Source: Mycolicibacterium sp. CBMA 226 (lineage in GTDB: Bacteria; Actinomycetota; Actinomycetes; Mycobacteriales; Mycobacteriaceae). Taken from it: DNA of 64,000 bases. The position numbers and the translations under genes are program-made. Positions 17,120 through 26,100 of the stretch are shown piece by piece. Location of the stretch: the NCBI RefSeq assembly GCF_009729075.1, contig NZ_VTGY01000007.1, positions 62,001 to 126,000 on the forward strand. Direction: 5' to 3'. The notes beneath the pieces are model-generated. The model was given only the letters and a program-made list of their open reading frames with translations. It was not told the origin of the DNA and searched no databases. Position 1 is the first letter of the stretch. Every line of letters begins with the position of its first letter.

Positions 17120-18624
17120 CGCACATCTCCTTCACGGAAGCCCAACGCCGTACTGACGTCTTCGAGATTGGGTGAATTTCGTCCGGCCAGGTCGGCCAAG
17201 GACCATGCGACCCGCAAAGTGCGGTCGACGCCGCGGATACTCAACCGCCCGGAATCGAGCGATTGACGCAGCGGTTTCATCGCGTCCCGGCTTGGCCGGA
17301 ATTTGCGGCGCAGCACCGGCCCCGGCACCTCCGCGTTGGTCCGGACCCCGACGTCCTGCCACCGCTCGACTGCGGCCGCCCGGGCCGCGGCGACTCGCGC
17401 GCGGACAGCAAGGGTGGACTCGGCGCCATGGTCGCCGAACGCCCCGGCGAGGACCGGGTGCATATCGACGCGCAGATCGACCCGGTCCATCAATGGCCCG
17501 GACAGCTTGCCCAGATACCGGCGACGGTCGGCCGACGGGCAGACGCAGTCCCTGGGGTTCGGTGGTGCGCACGGGCAGGGGTTGGCCGCCAGGACCAATT
17601 GAAACCGGGCCGGATAGCACGCCACGCCATCCCGGCGGGCCAGCCGAATCTGGCCTTCCTCCAACGGGGTTCGCAAGGCTTCGAGAACACTGGTCCCGAT
17701 TTCGGCGCACTCGTCCAGGAACAGCACGCCGCGGTGCGACCGGCTGATCGCGCCGGGCCGGGCCATCCCCGAGCCGCCGCCGACCAACGCCGAGACAGTG
17801 GACGTGTGGTGCGGCGCCACGAATGGCGGCCGGGTGATCAGTGGCGTATCGCCGGTCAGCAGGCCCACTACCGAATGGATGGCGGTGACTTCCAATGCCT
17901 CGTCGTCGGTCAGGTCGGGCAGCAATCCCGGAAGCCGTTGGGCCAGCATCGTCTTGCCGATCCCCGGTGGCCCGGTGAGCATCAGGTGGTGGGCGCCGGC
18001 GGCGGCGATCTCGACCGCCCACCGGGCCTGGGTCTGCCCCACCACGTCGGCGAGGTCGACGACATCGGCGGCGGGCGGCGCCGTGGTGTCAACCCGCTCG
18101 TCCAGCGCGGCCTTGCCGTTGAGCCACGCCTGCATCTGGCCGAGTGTGCGGACGCCCCAGACCTCGATACCGTCGACCAGACTCGCTTCGGCCAGATTCG
18201 CCGCAGGCACCACGACGGACGGCCAGCCCTCGCGCTTGGCGGCCATGACGGCGGGCAGCACGCCCTTGACCGGGCGCACCCGACCGTCCAGCGCAAGCTC
18301 ACCCAGCAGCACCGTCTTCTCGAGTCGCCCCCAGTGCATCTTCAAATGCGCCGACAGGACCGACGCGGCGATCGCCAGGTCGTACATCGAGCCGCCTTTC
18401 GGCAATGTGGCCGGCGACAGCCCGAGCGTGAGCCGCGACATCGGCCAGCTGTTGCCGCAGTTGGTGATCGCGGCCCGAACCCGGTCCCGCGACTCCTGTA
18501 GTGCCGCGTCCGGCAGGCCGACCAGATGCACCCCGGGCAGCCCCGACGTGATATCCGCTTCGATCTCGACCATGACGCCGTCGAGGCCGCGGATGGCCAC
18601 CGAGTACGCCCGTCCGAGGGCCAT
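17116..18624 (-). CDS. comM: Mg-chelatase-like AAA+ ATPase ComM/YifB
   Basis: 502-residue protein with an N-terminal LonC-like domain (~1-170), a central AAA+ module with Walker A GPPGIGKT near residue 218, Walker B VLFLDECAEI, and a C-terminal Mg_chelatase_C region. In Vibrio ComM is a branch-migration helicase helping integration of transforming DNA. A CPCAPPNPRDCVCP cysteine cluster in the ATPase region is typical. The ATG overlaps the yraN stop by one base (TGATG). Confidence 0.95.
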   Translation of the reverse strand: MALGRAYSVAIRGLDGVMVEIEADITSGLPGVHLVGLPDAALQESRDRVRAAITNCGNSWPMSRLTLGLSPATLPKGGSMYDLAIAASVLSAHLKMHWGRLEKTVLLGELALDGRVRPVKGVLPAVMAAKREGWPSVVVPAANLAEASLVDGIEVWGVRTLGQMQAWLNGKAALDERVDTTAPPAADVVDLADVVGQTQARWAVEIAAAGAHHLMLTGPPGIGKTMLAQRLPGLLPDLTDDEALEVTAIHSVVGLLTGDTPLITRPPFVAPHHTSTVSALVGGGSGMARPGAISRSHRGVLFLDECAEIGTSVLEALRTPLEEGQIRLARRDGVACYPARFQLVLAANPCPCAPPNPRDCVCPSADRRRYLGKLSGPLMDRVDLRVDMHPVLAGAFGDHGAESTLAVRARVAAARAAAVERWQDVGVRTNAEVPGPVLRRKFRPSRDAMKPLRQSLDSGRLSIRGVDRTLRVAWSLADLAGRNSPNLEDVSTALGFREGDVR

Positions 18625-18998
18625 CAGCCGATCCCTTTCAGGTGGACCAGTTCCGGCTCCCGGCCGCCGAGTCGCACGCCGACCACATCGATCCGAACAT
18701 CAGGCCAGCGCGTGTTCTGCTCGGCCAGCCACACGCCGGCCAACCGACGCAGCCGACGGGCCTTCTCAGACGTCACGGCTTCCTCGATACCGCCGAACTC
18801 GGTGGTGGTTCGAGTCTTCACCTCGACGAAAACGACTGCACCGTGGTTCCTTTCAGTGGCGATGACGTCGAGTTCGCCCCACCGGCAGCGCCAGTTCCGG
18901 GCCAGGACCGTCATCCCGAGCGAGATCAGGTGGTCGACCGCGAGCTGCTCGCCGAGCGCGCCGATCTCCGCACGGGTCATGCGTGGTGGTGTGTTCAT
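18624..18998 (-). CDS. yraN: UPF0102 YraN-family nuclease-like protein
   Basis: YraN family (124 residues), a small protein with a restriction-endonuclease-like fold. The family blocks GALGEQLAVDHL, NWRCRWGELDVIA (conserved GE(L/I)D) and VVFVEVKTR (E-x-K) are present, matching a PD-(D/E)xK core. The ATG at 18998 gives the family's usual length; upstream in-frame sequence does not resemble the family. It is the first gene of the operon with comM and dprA and matches Rv2898c. Confidence 0.92.
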   Translation of the reverse strand: MNTPPRMTRAEIGALGEQLAVDHLISLGMTVLARNWRCRWGELDVIATERNHGAVVFVEVKTRTTTEFGGIEEAVTSEKARRLRRLAGVWLAEQNTRWPDVRIDVVGVRLGGREPELVHLKGIG

Positions 18999-19069
18999 GC
19001 CGTCACGGTGGCGGGCGCCACCGACAGGTTGCGGGTCAACAGCGCCGGGATCCCGCGGCCGGCAGACAG

Positions 19070-19096
19070 TTGTCCACAGTGCGCGATTCATCCACA
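19070..19096 (+). promoter_or_regulatory. Pair of DnaA-box-like 9-mers (copy 2)
   Basis: TTGTCCACA at 19070-19078 and TCATCCACA at 19088-19096 (one mismatch to the DnaA box), same orientation and same 18-bp register as the pair at 1665-1691. The core TTGTCCACAGTGCGC is identical in both copies. It lies upstream of a tiny secreted-protein gene. Confidence 0.45.
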
Positions 19097-19226
19097 GGGC
19101 CGACCGAAAGACTGATTACTGCCGAAGAACGATCAATTGCCGCCAACGCCCCACCTGCCGAAATACCACCGGCCCCGGTCCCGTTGAACCGGGCATCAAA
19201 GCTTCCGATACAAGGAGTTGGGGACA

Positions 19227-19394
19227 ATGAAGAAGCTCGGAATCGCCGCACTGGTGGCAAATGGAATGGTGGCAGCCGTGGTCGGCCTGGCCGGGCCGGC
19301 ATCGGCGGACTACTCCCACCACGACTGGGTGAACGACATCAACCCGCACGCCCAGGCGCCGCAGGTCGACAACAGCGTGCACCAGAGCCGCTGA
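19227..19394 (+). CDS. Tiny secreted protein (55 aa)
   Basis: Short gene with a good ribosome-binding site (AAGGAG, 9 nt before ATG) and a strong terminator just after it. The product begins MKKLGIAALVANGMVAAVVG and has a clear signal peptide ending in ASA, probably cleaved before DYSHHDW. The mature peptide is only ~28 residues, His/Asn/Gln-rich and hydrophilic, without Cys. I do not recognise a family. SD, signal peptide and dedicated terminator together make a real gene likely. Confidence 0.75.
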   Translation: MKKLGIAALVANGMVAAVVGLAGPASADYSHHDWVNDINPHAQAPQVDNSVHQSR

Positions 19395-19407
19395 GCATCA
19401 GCAAGAT

Positions 19408-19442
19408 TCGGGGCGCCTCCACCGGAGGCGCCCCGATTTTTG
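19408..19442 (+). terminator. Rho-independent terminator
   Basis: Perfect 13-bp stem (arms 19408-19420 and 19424-19436, core GGGGCGCCTCC) with a 3-nt ACC loop and a TTTTT run at 19437-19441. It ends the tiny secreted-protein transcript and separates it from the GGDEF gene. Confidence 0.88.
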
Positions 19443-19493
19443 TGCCGGCCAAGCGGTTCACGTGTACACCGGGGCCGTATTGACCAATTGGTT

Positions 19494-19499
19494 TACCGT
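19494..19499 (+). promoter_or_regulatory. Leaderless -10 element of the first GGDEF-EAL gene
   Basis: TACCGT, 6-nt spacer, GTG at 19506. Alignment with the paralogue at 21441-23297 independently supports this GTG as the start. Confidence 0.55.
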
Positions 19500-19505
19500 G
19501 ATGAA

Positions 19506-21374
19506 GTGCTGAGTGCCCTCAACGAGCTCGTGCAGAGGGTCGCCCATACCCTGATGGCAACCGACGCGGGCAACTACGTCGCTGCCGGCGAAGAGGTTCT
19601 GACTGACGTCGCGGCGCATTTCGGACTCGACGTGGCATTCCTGCGGCACAACGATCACACGATCGGCGCGACGATCCTGATCGCGCAATGGCCCATCAGG
19701 ACCTGCCTCCCGGACCCTGATCCGATCGCAACGGTGTACTTCAAGGACGCCGACCCGGTCTTCGCGCTGACCGAGCATGTCGAAGAACCCGTAATCCTGC
19801 GGCCGGTCGCTCAGCCGGATGAATTCCGGCGGCACATCGAAGAAGGCACTGTCCCAGTCGTATCGATGGCCGTCGTGCCGATGAACGTCGTCGACACGGC
19901 CGACGGGTCCGACGGCTTCATCACCACGGGCACACTGGGCTTCATCAAATACGGGGACCTTGCCTGGACAGCTGACGTGATCACGGCGCTGAAAGTCATC
20001 GCCACGATGTTCGCTCACGTCAAAGCACGAGTAGAAGCACAAGAATCCGTCAAACACCTCGCCGAGCACGATGATCTGACGGGCTTGCGCAATCGCCGCA
20101 GTCTGCTCGACCACCTCGCGGGCCGGCTCGCAGCGGGCCGGCCGGGTCCCGTCGCAGCGCTTTTCATCGACCCCGATCAACTCAAAGCGGTCAACGATCT
20201 ACTCGGTCACGAGACCGGGGACCAGGTGCTTGTCGAACTCACACAGCGGTTACGCGAACACATCGCGGACGTGGCCTTCCTGGCTCGCCTCGGTGGCGAC
20301 GAGATCATCGCGGTGCTCAACGAGCCCACCACGCTCGCAGCTACCTACGAATACGCCGAACAGCTGCGCCGGATGCTGGCGGCGCGGCTGCTGCTCGGCT
20401 CGACCTACATCAGACACCGGGTGAGTATCGGCGTGGCTGTGGGGATTCCGGGAACCGACTCGGTGTCCGACCTGCTCAGGTACGCCGAGCACGCGTTGAC
20501 TGCCGCCAAGGCCGCCGGCGGCAATACGGTGATCGCGTTCAGCGACGAACTGGCGGAGCGCTATTCGCTCCGAACCGACATCGAAGTGCACCTGCACGAC
20601 TGCCTCGAGAACGGCGCACTTTTCCTGCGTTATCTACCGGAGGTAGATCTGCAGAGTGGAGAACTTTCCGCCTTGGAGGCCGTGGTGCGGTGGAACCATC
20701 CCACCCGCGGCTTACTACTCCGCGAGGAGTTCATGCCCATCGCTGAGGCCACCAACTTCGGCGGCGCCGTGGGGCGCGAGGTCATGCGCCTGGCGTGCGG
20801 GCAGTTCCAGCACTGGCGCCGCGCGGGACTGGCACACCAGGTGATGCTGCGGGTCAAGCTGTCCCCCGCTCAGGTGGTGACCGACGGGTTCACCGAACAC
20901 CTGGCCGCCACACTCGCAGAATTCGACATTCCCGCGGCCGCGCTCTGCTTGGAATTGCCAGAAGACCTACTGGTGGCCGAGGCGCAGCGTTGTGGCCAAA
21001 TCCTGCTGGCGCTCAAGGACATCGGCGTTCGTTTGGCGTTGAACAATTTCGGCAGCGGATACAGATTCCTGCCCAGTTTGAAAGAGTTGCCCCTCGACTC
21101 GTTGAAGGTCGGCCGCGAATTTGTGCATACGCTCGATCTCGGCGGCGAGAATGAGCTGTTCGTGCGTTCGATCGCCGCCCTGGCCGACGCGTTCGGCCTC
21201 GAACTGACTGCTGATGGGCTGGAGACCGAGTCTGCGGCACAGCGACTGGTCGCCATGGGTTGCCGACGCGCGCAAGGACCTCTGGTGTCCGGCCCGCTGG
21301 ACTCCGATGCCACGGAAGCGCTCCTGAAGATGCCGACATTGCGGCCTCCCATACGCACCGTCGTGCATCCGTGA
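19506..21374 (+). CDS. GAF-GGDEF-EAL protein with degenerate EAL
   Basis: Putative c-di-GMP signalling protein of 622 residues: N-terminal GAF-like sensor (~1-170), GGDEF domain (~185-345) and EAL domain (~360-605). The cyclase signature is GGDEI near residue 263, keeping the metal and catalytic Asp/Glu, so cyclase activity is possible; no RxxD I-site is seen. The EAL domain keeps the first Glu (LEAVVRW) but has KLS for the NxS motif, NNFGSGY for DDFGTGY and ADG for AEG, so phosphodiesterase activity is unlikely. Start GTG 19506 is chosen by alignment with the convergent paralogue and a TACCGT 6 nt upstream; the frame is open back to a TTG at 19440 inside the terminator. Confidence 0.88.
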   Translation: MLSALNELVQRVAHTLMATDAGNYVAAGEEVLTDVAAHFGLDVAFLRHNDHTIGATILIAQWPIRTCLPDPDPIATVYFKDADPVFALTEHVEEPVILRPVAQPDEFRRHIEEGTVPVVSMAVVPMNVVDTADGSDGFITTGTLGFIKYGDLAWTADVITALKVIATMFAHVKARVEAQESVKHLAEHDDLTGLRNRRSLLDHLAGRLAAGRPGPVAALFIDPDQLKAVNDLLGHETGDQVLVELTQRLREHIADVAFLARLGGDEIIAVLNEPTTLAATYEYAEQLRRMLAARLLLGSTYIRHRVSIGVAVGIPGTDSVSDLLRYAEHALTAAKAAGGNTVIAFSDELAERYSLRTDIEVHLHDCLENGALFLRYLPEVDLQSGELSALEAVVRWNHPTRGLLLREEFMPIAEATNFGGAVGREVMRLACGQFQHWRRAGLAHQVMLRVKLSPAQVVTDGFTEHLAATLAEFDIPAAALCLELPEDLLVAEAQRCGQILLALKDIGVRLALNNFGSGYRFLPSLKELPLDSLKVGREFVHTLDLGGENELFVRSIAALADAFGLELTADGLETESAAQRLVAMGCRRAQGPLVSGPLDSDATEALLKMPTLRPPIRTVVHP

Positions 21375-21440
21375 AGCCGACCGCCACAGGCAATTGAGAC
21401 CTCTCGGGCGGCGTCGCTGCTTCGATGTGCCTGTTCGTTC

Positions 21441-23297
21441 CTATCGATTTCGAATCGGCAGCCCTTTGGACGCAAGACCGATATGCGACACGTACTTGCC
21501 GGTCAGGAGTTCAGTCATGTCATCTCGATCCAGAGGCGCCGACACGAACGGGCCCTGAGCTCGCCGGCACCCCAAAGCCAACAACGCCCTGGCATCGATC
21601 GGAACCTGCAAACCGTCCGCAACCAGATCAAGCCCGAACTGATCACACAGCACCGCCAACGAACGAACGATCGCGATATTGCCGAGGTCCTCGGTGAGCA
21701 GCTGAACAAATGAACTGTCGATCTTGATCGTGTCGATCGGCAGTGACTTCAAGCCCTTCAGCGGACCGTATCCGGTGCCGAACCCATCCAGCGCCAGCCC
21801 CACGCCGGCGGCCCTGAGTCCCCGCAGCACTTCACCCACTTCTGCCTCGTAGAGCACGGCGCTCTCGGAGAACTCCAGCGACAACGAATCGCCAGTGAGC
21901 TCCAAAGCGTCGAGCGTTCCCCGAAGATGGCCGACGAAACTCTCTGCCAGGACCATTGCGGGTGGGACTTTGACGCGCACGACGATGTCGGCGGCGAGGC
22001 CTTCCTGGCGCCACTCGCTCAACTGCCGACAGGCCAACAACAGAGCGCGCCGCCCTAGCGCAGCGGCTTGATTCGTCTCCTCCGCGACGGGCATGAACTG
22101 CTCAGGCGAGAGCAGACCACGAGCGGGGTGGTTCCACCGCAGCAGCGATTCGACGGCGACGACGGCCCCGGTGTGTAGATCCACCTCGGGCTGGTATTGC
22201 AGCTGGATACCGTCGCCCTCTGCCGCCCGGTGCAGATGCACGAAGATGTCGGTGCGCATCGCAAAGGTATCCGCCAGCTCATCTCGGAAAACTGCGATGT
22301 CGTTGCCGCCGAGGCCCTTCACCCCGGCCAACGCATGTTCGGCGCGGCTCATGAGATCGGACACCGAATGCTTGCCGGGTACGCCCACCGCCAGCCCGAT
22401 GCTGATGCTGCACGCGACTCGTTCGTGTCCCACCGTGTACCGCCCATTCAAGGCGCTGCGCAAGCGTCGCGCGAAAGCCTCGGCTTCATCACGCGTAGCG
22501 GGATCTTCGAGGACAACGACGATTTCGTCGTCACCGGTTCGGGCGACAAGCGCGGCGTTGCCCACGTAATCCTGCAACTTGTCGGCGATCTGGATGAGTA
22601 GCTGATCGCCGGCTTCTCGGCCGAGGTAGTCGCTGACCGCATTCAGTCGGTCGAGGCTGATGAAGAGGACCGCCACCGGCGCCGGGGATCCAGCGGCAAG
22701 TCGCATCTCGAGATGGCCGAGCAACTTGCGCCGGTTCCAGAGGCATGTCAAATCATCTTGAAGGCCAAGCCTTCTGATCTCGTCCTGCGTGTCGGCGCGG
22801 GTCTTGACGTGCGCGAACACGTAGGCGATGGTTTGAAGTGCTTGCAGCTCTTCGGCCGACCATTGTCGTTCGCCGTACTTGATCAGCTCGAGAGTGCCGA
22901 CGACGGTGCCACGGGCGGCCTTCAACGGAACTATCGCCACTGAGATGTTCGAAACGTTTGTGCCTTCGAGGATCCGCGCGTGGGACTCGTCGGCCTCGGA
23001 GTCGAGGTCGACGACCATGGGCTCCTCGAGATGTTCAGCAGCGGCGAACAGCGGGTCGGCGTTGCTGAAGTACACGACACCGCGTTGGTCGGTGGCGTTG
23101 GCGTGCGGTGGCCATTGTGCGACAAGGGTCGTCGCCCGAATGTGGTGGTCGTTGTGCCGCAAAGCTGCAACGTCCAGCGACAGAAACTGGGCGACATCGG
23201 CAAGTATTTCTTCACTGATCTCAACAGTCTCGTCCGCCAGCGCGTGCCCCAGCTTCTGCGCTGACCTTGCGACGAGGCTGTTGAGGTCGTCGATCAC
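21441..23297 (-). CDS. GAF-GGDEF-EAL paralogue, both catalytic domains degenerate
   Basis: 618-residue paralogue of the preceding gene, convergent with it across 66 bp. The GAF parts align well (LRHNDHxIxATxLxAQWP in both). Here the GGDEF site reads TGDDEI, losing a Gly, and the EAL domain has ESLLRW, VKVPP for NxS, DGFGTGY for DDFGTGY and ADG-LQ for AEG-xE. It probably works as a sensor or nucleotide-binding receptor, not an enzyme. The GTG start at 23297 has TAATCT 6 nt upstream, matching the start of its twin. Confidence 0.87.
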   Translation of the reverse strand: MIDDLNSLVARSAQKLGHALADETVEISEEILADVAQFLSLDVAALRHNDHHIRATTLVAQWPPHANATDQRGVVYFSNADPLFAAAEHLEEPMVVDLDSEADESHARILEGTNVSNISVAIVPLKAARGTVVGTLELIKYGERQWSAEELQALQTIAYVFAHVKTRADTQDEIRRLGLQDDLTCLWNRRKLLGHLEMRLAAGSPAPVAVLFISLDRLNAVSDYLGREAGDQLLIQIADKLQDYVGNAALVARTGDDEIVVVLEDPATRDEAEAFARRLRSALNGRYTVGHERVACSISIGLAVGVPGKHSVSDLMSRAEHALAGVKGLGGNDIAVFRDELADTFAMRTDIFVHLHRAAEGDGIQLQYQPEVDLHTGAVVAVESLLRWNHPARGLLSPEQFMPVAEETNQAAALGRRALLLACRQLSEWRQEGLAADIVVRVKVPPAMVLAESFVGHLRGTLDALELTGDSLSLEFSESAVLYEAEVGEVLRGLRAAGVGLALDGFGTGYGPLKGLKSLPIDTIKIDSSFVQLLTEDLGNIAIVRSLAVLCDQFGLDLVADGLQVPIDARALLALGCRRAQGPFVSAPLDRDDMTELLTGKYVSHIGLASKGLPIRNR

Positions 23298-23303
23298 ACC
23301 ATC

Positions 23304-23309
23304 AGATTA
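23304..23309 (-). promoter_or_regulatory. Leaderless -10 element of the second GGDEF-EAL gene
   Basis: TAATCT on the minus strand, 6-nt spacer, GTG at 23297. The rest of the 295-bp gap 23298-23592 shows no gene I can support. Confidence 0.55.
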
Positions 23310-23592
23310 ACGAACACGTCACTGCCGCAGGGCGCGCGAACAAGGCGCCACGCCGCGCAGTCCCGGCCGCACCGCCCTCGGAAAGACCAGAGGTCCGGCG
23401 TCATGGCTCCCCCAATGCAGGCCAACCCGTACCCCATCGGGTCGCAATCTGCGCCCATACCGGGCCGCCAGATGTCACGTTGAGTGACCGCCGAAACAGC
23501 GAATTCTGCTGCGATAGCGCTGATTTCGAGACGACTGCCGTCCACACGTTCCGAGTGCGCCGGTGGCCGCGAGCAGAATCCGATCAGCGGAG

Positions 23593-24789
23593 CTAAGGGC
23601 GGGCCGCAACGTCCGAAAACGACAACACAATGTCAGATTGGTCCGGATTTTCGTGATCAAGCAAACGCCTATTCACCGTGAGCGCAATTCGGCGACCATC
23701 TCCACGCGAGAACTCCACGGTCAGCTCGTCGAGCCGACCGCCGGTCGACACGGATTCATCGACGTCTGCCGCAGCACCGAACCCCGGTTGACCACCCAGC
23801 AAGCCCGCAATGAACGCCGCCACCGGCGCGGGGACAGCCCCGTCGGCCGGCTCGAAGCCCAGCAGTTGTTCAGCTACGGCATTGAAGTACTTGACACTGC
23901 CTTGCCGATCAGCGACGACCACCGCCTCTGGCAGAGAGTCAAGGATGCGCTCGACGAGCTCTGCACGCCGCTCCGCACTCTGGTCGGTGATAATGACCAG
24001 AAACCCGGAATTGGTGGCCGTTACCGACACTTTGGCTCGTGCAGAACCGCCGAATGTGCGGTGCTCGAGATGAGCAATGCCGCCGCAGGCCAGAATCGCC
24101 GCCGGATCGAGACGAGCGCCCACCATGGCGCGGATCGGCTGGTTCAGCGCTTCGGTGGCAGACCTGCGGTACACCCGCTCAGCGGCGTGATTCCAACTGG
24201 TGACGATGCCGTCACGGTTCGTGCCGATGACAGCATCGGAGACCGCATCGATCAGAGCAGCTTGAAGCCGCACGTGTGCTTCGACCACTTTGTCCGCACT
24301 GATATCCCGGAAAATGACCTGGTACGCCGGGCGCCCTTCCCACCTGGTGAGAACCGAAATCGCCTCAACGGCCAGCGTGGTCCCGTCGAATTTGGTGAGG
24401 ATGGCTTCTGACGGCTCCGACGCATCCCCCAGCTGCTGAAGAGCGGACAGGCGGACAAGAAACGCGGGCACGGAGGCCAGCTGGACGAACTCGGCGATGG
24501 GATGGCCGACAAGCTGATCCGCGGAGTTCGCAGCTATCCAGCGGACCGCGGCCGGATTGACATACACCAGTCGCCCGGCCTCGTGGACGACGGTGGCGTG
24601 CGGGCTGTGCTCGATCAGCTCACGGTAGCGTCGCTCAAACGAATCGTCAGCAAACTCTGAAGCTCCAGCATCCTCTGGTGTGGCCTGGTCAGTTACGGAA
24701 TTGGGAGCTACTAATTCTTGTTCGCAAGAATGTTTGCGGGCAAAATTCGATGCGGAGGCTTCAGACCCCGTCATCGCCTTCTCCGACAC
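23593..24789 (-). CDS. Multi-PAS sensor protein without output domain
   Basis: 398-residue cytoplasmic protein made of three consecutive PAS-like units, roughly residues 52-170, 172-285 and 286-398. Typical PAS starts are visible (YRELIEHSPHATVVHE, AVIGTNRDGIVTSWNHAAERVY, LPEAVVVADRQGSVKYFNAVAEQLLG). No kinase, GGDEF, EAL, HTH or phosphatase domain follows, so it must signal through a partner. The flanking c-di-GMP-type genes suggest one. The start is GTG 24789 with GGGAGG upstream; ATG 24774 is an alternative. Confidence 0.8.
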   Translation of the reverse strand: MSEKAMTGSEASASNFARKHSCEQELVAPNSVTDQATPEDAGASEFADDSFERRYRELIEHSPHATVVHEAGRLVYVNPAAVRWIAANSADQLVGHPIAEFVQLASVPAFLVRLSALQQLGDASEPSEAILTKFDGTTLAVEAISVLTRWEGRPAYQVIFRDISADKVVEAHVRLQAALIDAVSDAVIGTNRDGIVTSWNHAAERVYRRSATEALNQPIRAMVGARLDPAAILACGGIAHLEHRTFGGSARAKVSVTATNSGFLVIITDQSAERRAELVERILDSLPEAVVVADRQGSVKYFNAVAEQLLGFEPADGAVPAPVAAFIAGLLGGQPGFGAAADVDESVSTGGRLDELTVEFSRGDGRRIALTVNRRLLDHENPDQSDIVLSFSDVAARP

Positions 24790-24906
24790 TACCTACACCT
24801 CCCAAAAAATCATCAAGCTGCATCTTCTTCTGGCGAATGACGCGCAAATGAACCTTAATCGATATTGCAAGCCCACAGGGGGATGAGAGAGCGAGAGGAC
24901 CACACC

Positions 24907-26073
24907 ATGACCACAACCATCGATATCTCGGGTATTGGTGCTGTCACCGGATACGGCTGGGGGCGGAACCAGCTATGGGACGGATTGCTGAGCGGCAAAC
25001 CTGCAGCGTCACTGCATGCCGGCTACAGCACCGATGGCCACGACATGGCATGGCTGTCACGGGTTCCTGACGGAGGCCTCAGCAGCGACGGCCCGACGAG
25101 ATCCATGAGGGCCATGCGAGCAGCTGTCCGAGAAGCAATAACCGATGCAAAATCCCGCGGTTGGCAGCCAGGCCGGCGGGTTGGCTTGTTGCATGCCTTG
25201 GTGTTGCCGGAGATCGAGACGTGGCGCGCCTTCTACCTTGAAGAAGGTGGACAGCGCCGCGTCAGGGATTACTTGGCACTCATGCCATCGACACCGGTGT
25301 CCATGGTGATGCAGGAGTTCGGATTTCATGGCCCGGCGATGAATGTGTCGGCGATGTGCGCTTCTGGAAATGCCGGCATGATCACCGCGAAAATGTGGAT
25401 GGATTGCGGCATCGTCGACGATGTCGTATTCGTTTCTACCGATCTGTCCTTGACGACAGAGAATGTCGCACATTTCGTGAAGCTCGGGGTCGCCGTGATT
25501 GATTCGGAGCCACTGGATGCCTGCAGACCCTTCCAAGAAGGGAGCCGGGGTTTTGCCGTCGGAGAGGCATCGGTGGCCTTCGTGCTCACCAACCAGCAAA
25601 CCCGTGGCTATGCTGCCATGCTGGGCGGCGCGATGACCCACGATGGCTATCACGTCACATCGGTAGACCCCGCCCGTGCTCATGTCGACGAGTGCGTTGT
25701 CGCCGCACTCGAGAACGCACATGTCCATCCGGAGGACATCGCCTTTCTAAACGCCCACGGCCCGGGAACCCAGCAGTGCGATACCGCCGAGGCAGGGGTG
25801 CTCGACGACCTGTTCGACGGCCGGCCCGGGGTGTATTCGGTCAAGCCCCTGACCGGGCACTGCCAGGGCGCCGCTGCCGCGGTCGAGATCGCCGCGGCAG
25901 CCTTGGCCTACAGTCACGGCGTTATCCCGGCGGCACCAAGGGTGGCCCCCGGGCATCGACGGCTGCTGGATGGTCCGACCCCGATCCACGGGGGCATCAC
26001 GCTGAAGACGTCCCTCGGTATGGGAGGGCAGAACTCTGCGATCGTGCTCAGCCCGCCGACGCAAAGTGCTTGA
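24907..26073 (+). CDS. Stand-alone beta-ketoacyl synthase-family protein
   Basis: Thiolase-fold ketosynthase of 388 residues. The full triad is present: Cys151 (SAMCASGNAG), His284 (NAHGPGTQQCD) and His318 (KPLTGHCQGAAAAVE). The context of His284 differs from the usual NAHGTGT. Such enzymes condense an acyl thioester with malonyl-ACP; with no ACP, ketoreductase or PKS gene nearby its partners are unknown. The ATG at 24907 follows a purine-rich GAGAGGA; a longer upstream frame lacks a good site. The sequence between 24790 and 24906 is locally AT-rich and probably holds the divergent promoters. Confidence 0.85.
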   Translation: MTTTIDISGIGAVTGYGWGRNQLWDGLLSGKPAASLHAGYSTDGHDMAWLSRVPDGGLSSDGPTRSMRAMRAAVREAITDAKSRGWQPGRRVGLLHALVLPEIETWRAFYLEEGGQRRVRDYLALMPSTPVSMVMQEFGFHGPAMNVSAMCASGNAGMITAKMWMDCGIVDDVVFVSTDLSLTTENVAHFVKLGVAVIDSEPLDACRPFQEGSRGFAVGEASVAFVLTNQQTRGYAAMLGGAMTHDGYHVTSVDPARAHVDECVVAALENAHVHPEDIAFLNAHGPGTQQCDTAEAGVLDDLFDGRPGVYSVKPLTGHCQGAAAAVEIAAAALAYSHGVIPAAPRVAPGHRRLLDGPTPIHGGITLKTSLGMGGQNSAIVLSPPTQSA

Positions 26074-26100
26074 CGGCAGAGCGTCGCCGGCCTGACTGAA

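Noticed and set aside
23294..23545. 83-codon minus-strand frame between the GGDEF-EAL and PAS genes
   Set aside because: No ribosome-binding site, atypical composition (many Cys/Trp/Arg) and no family resemblance; it also overlaps the start of the GGDEF-EAL gene.
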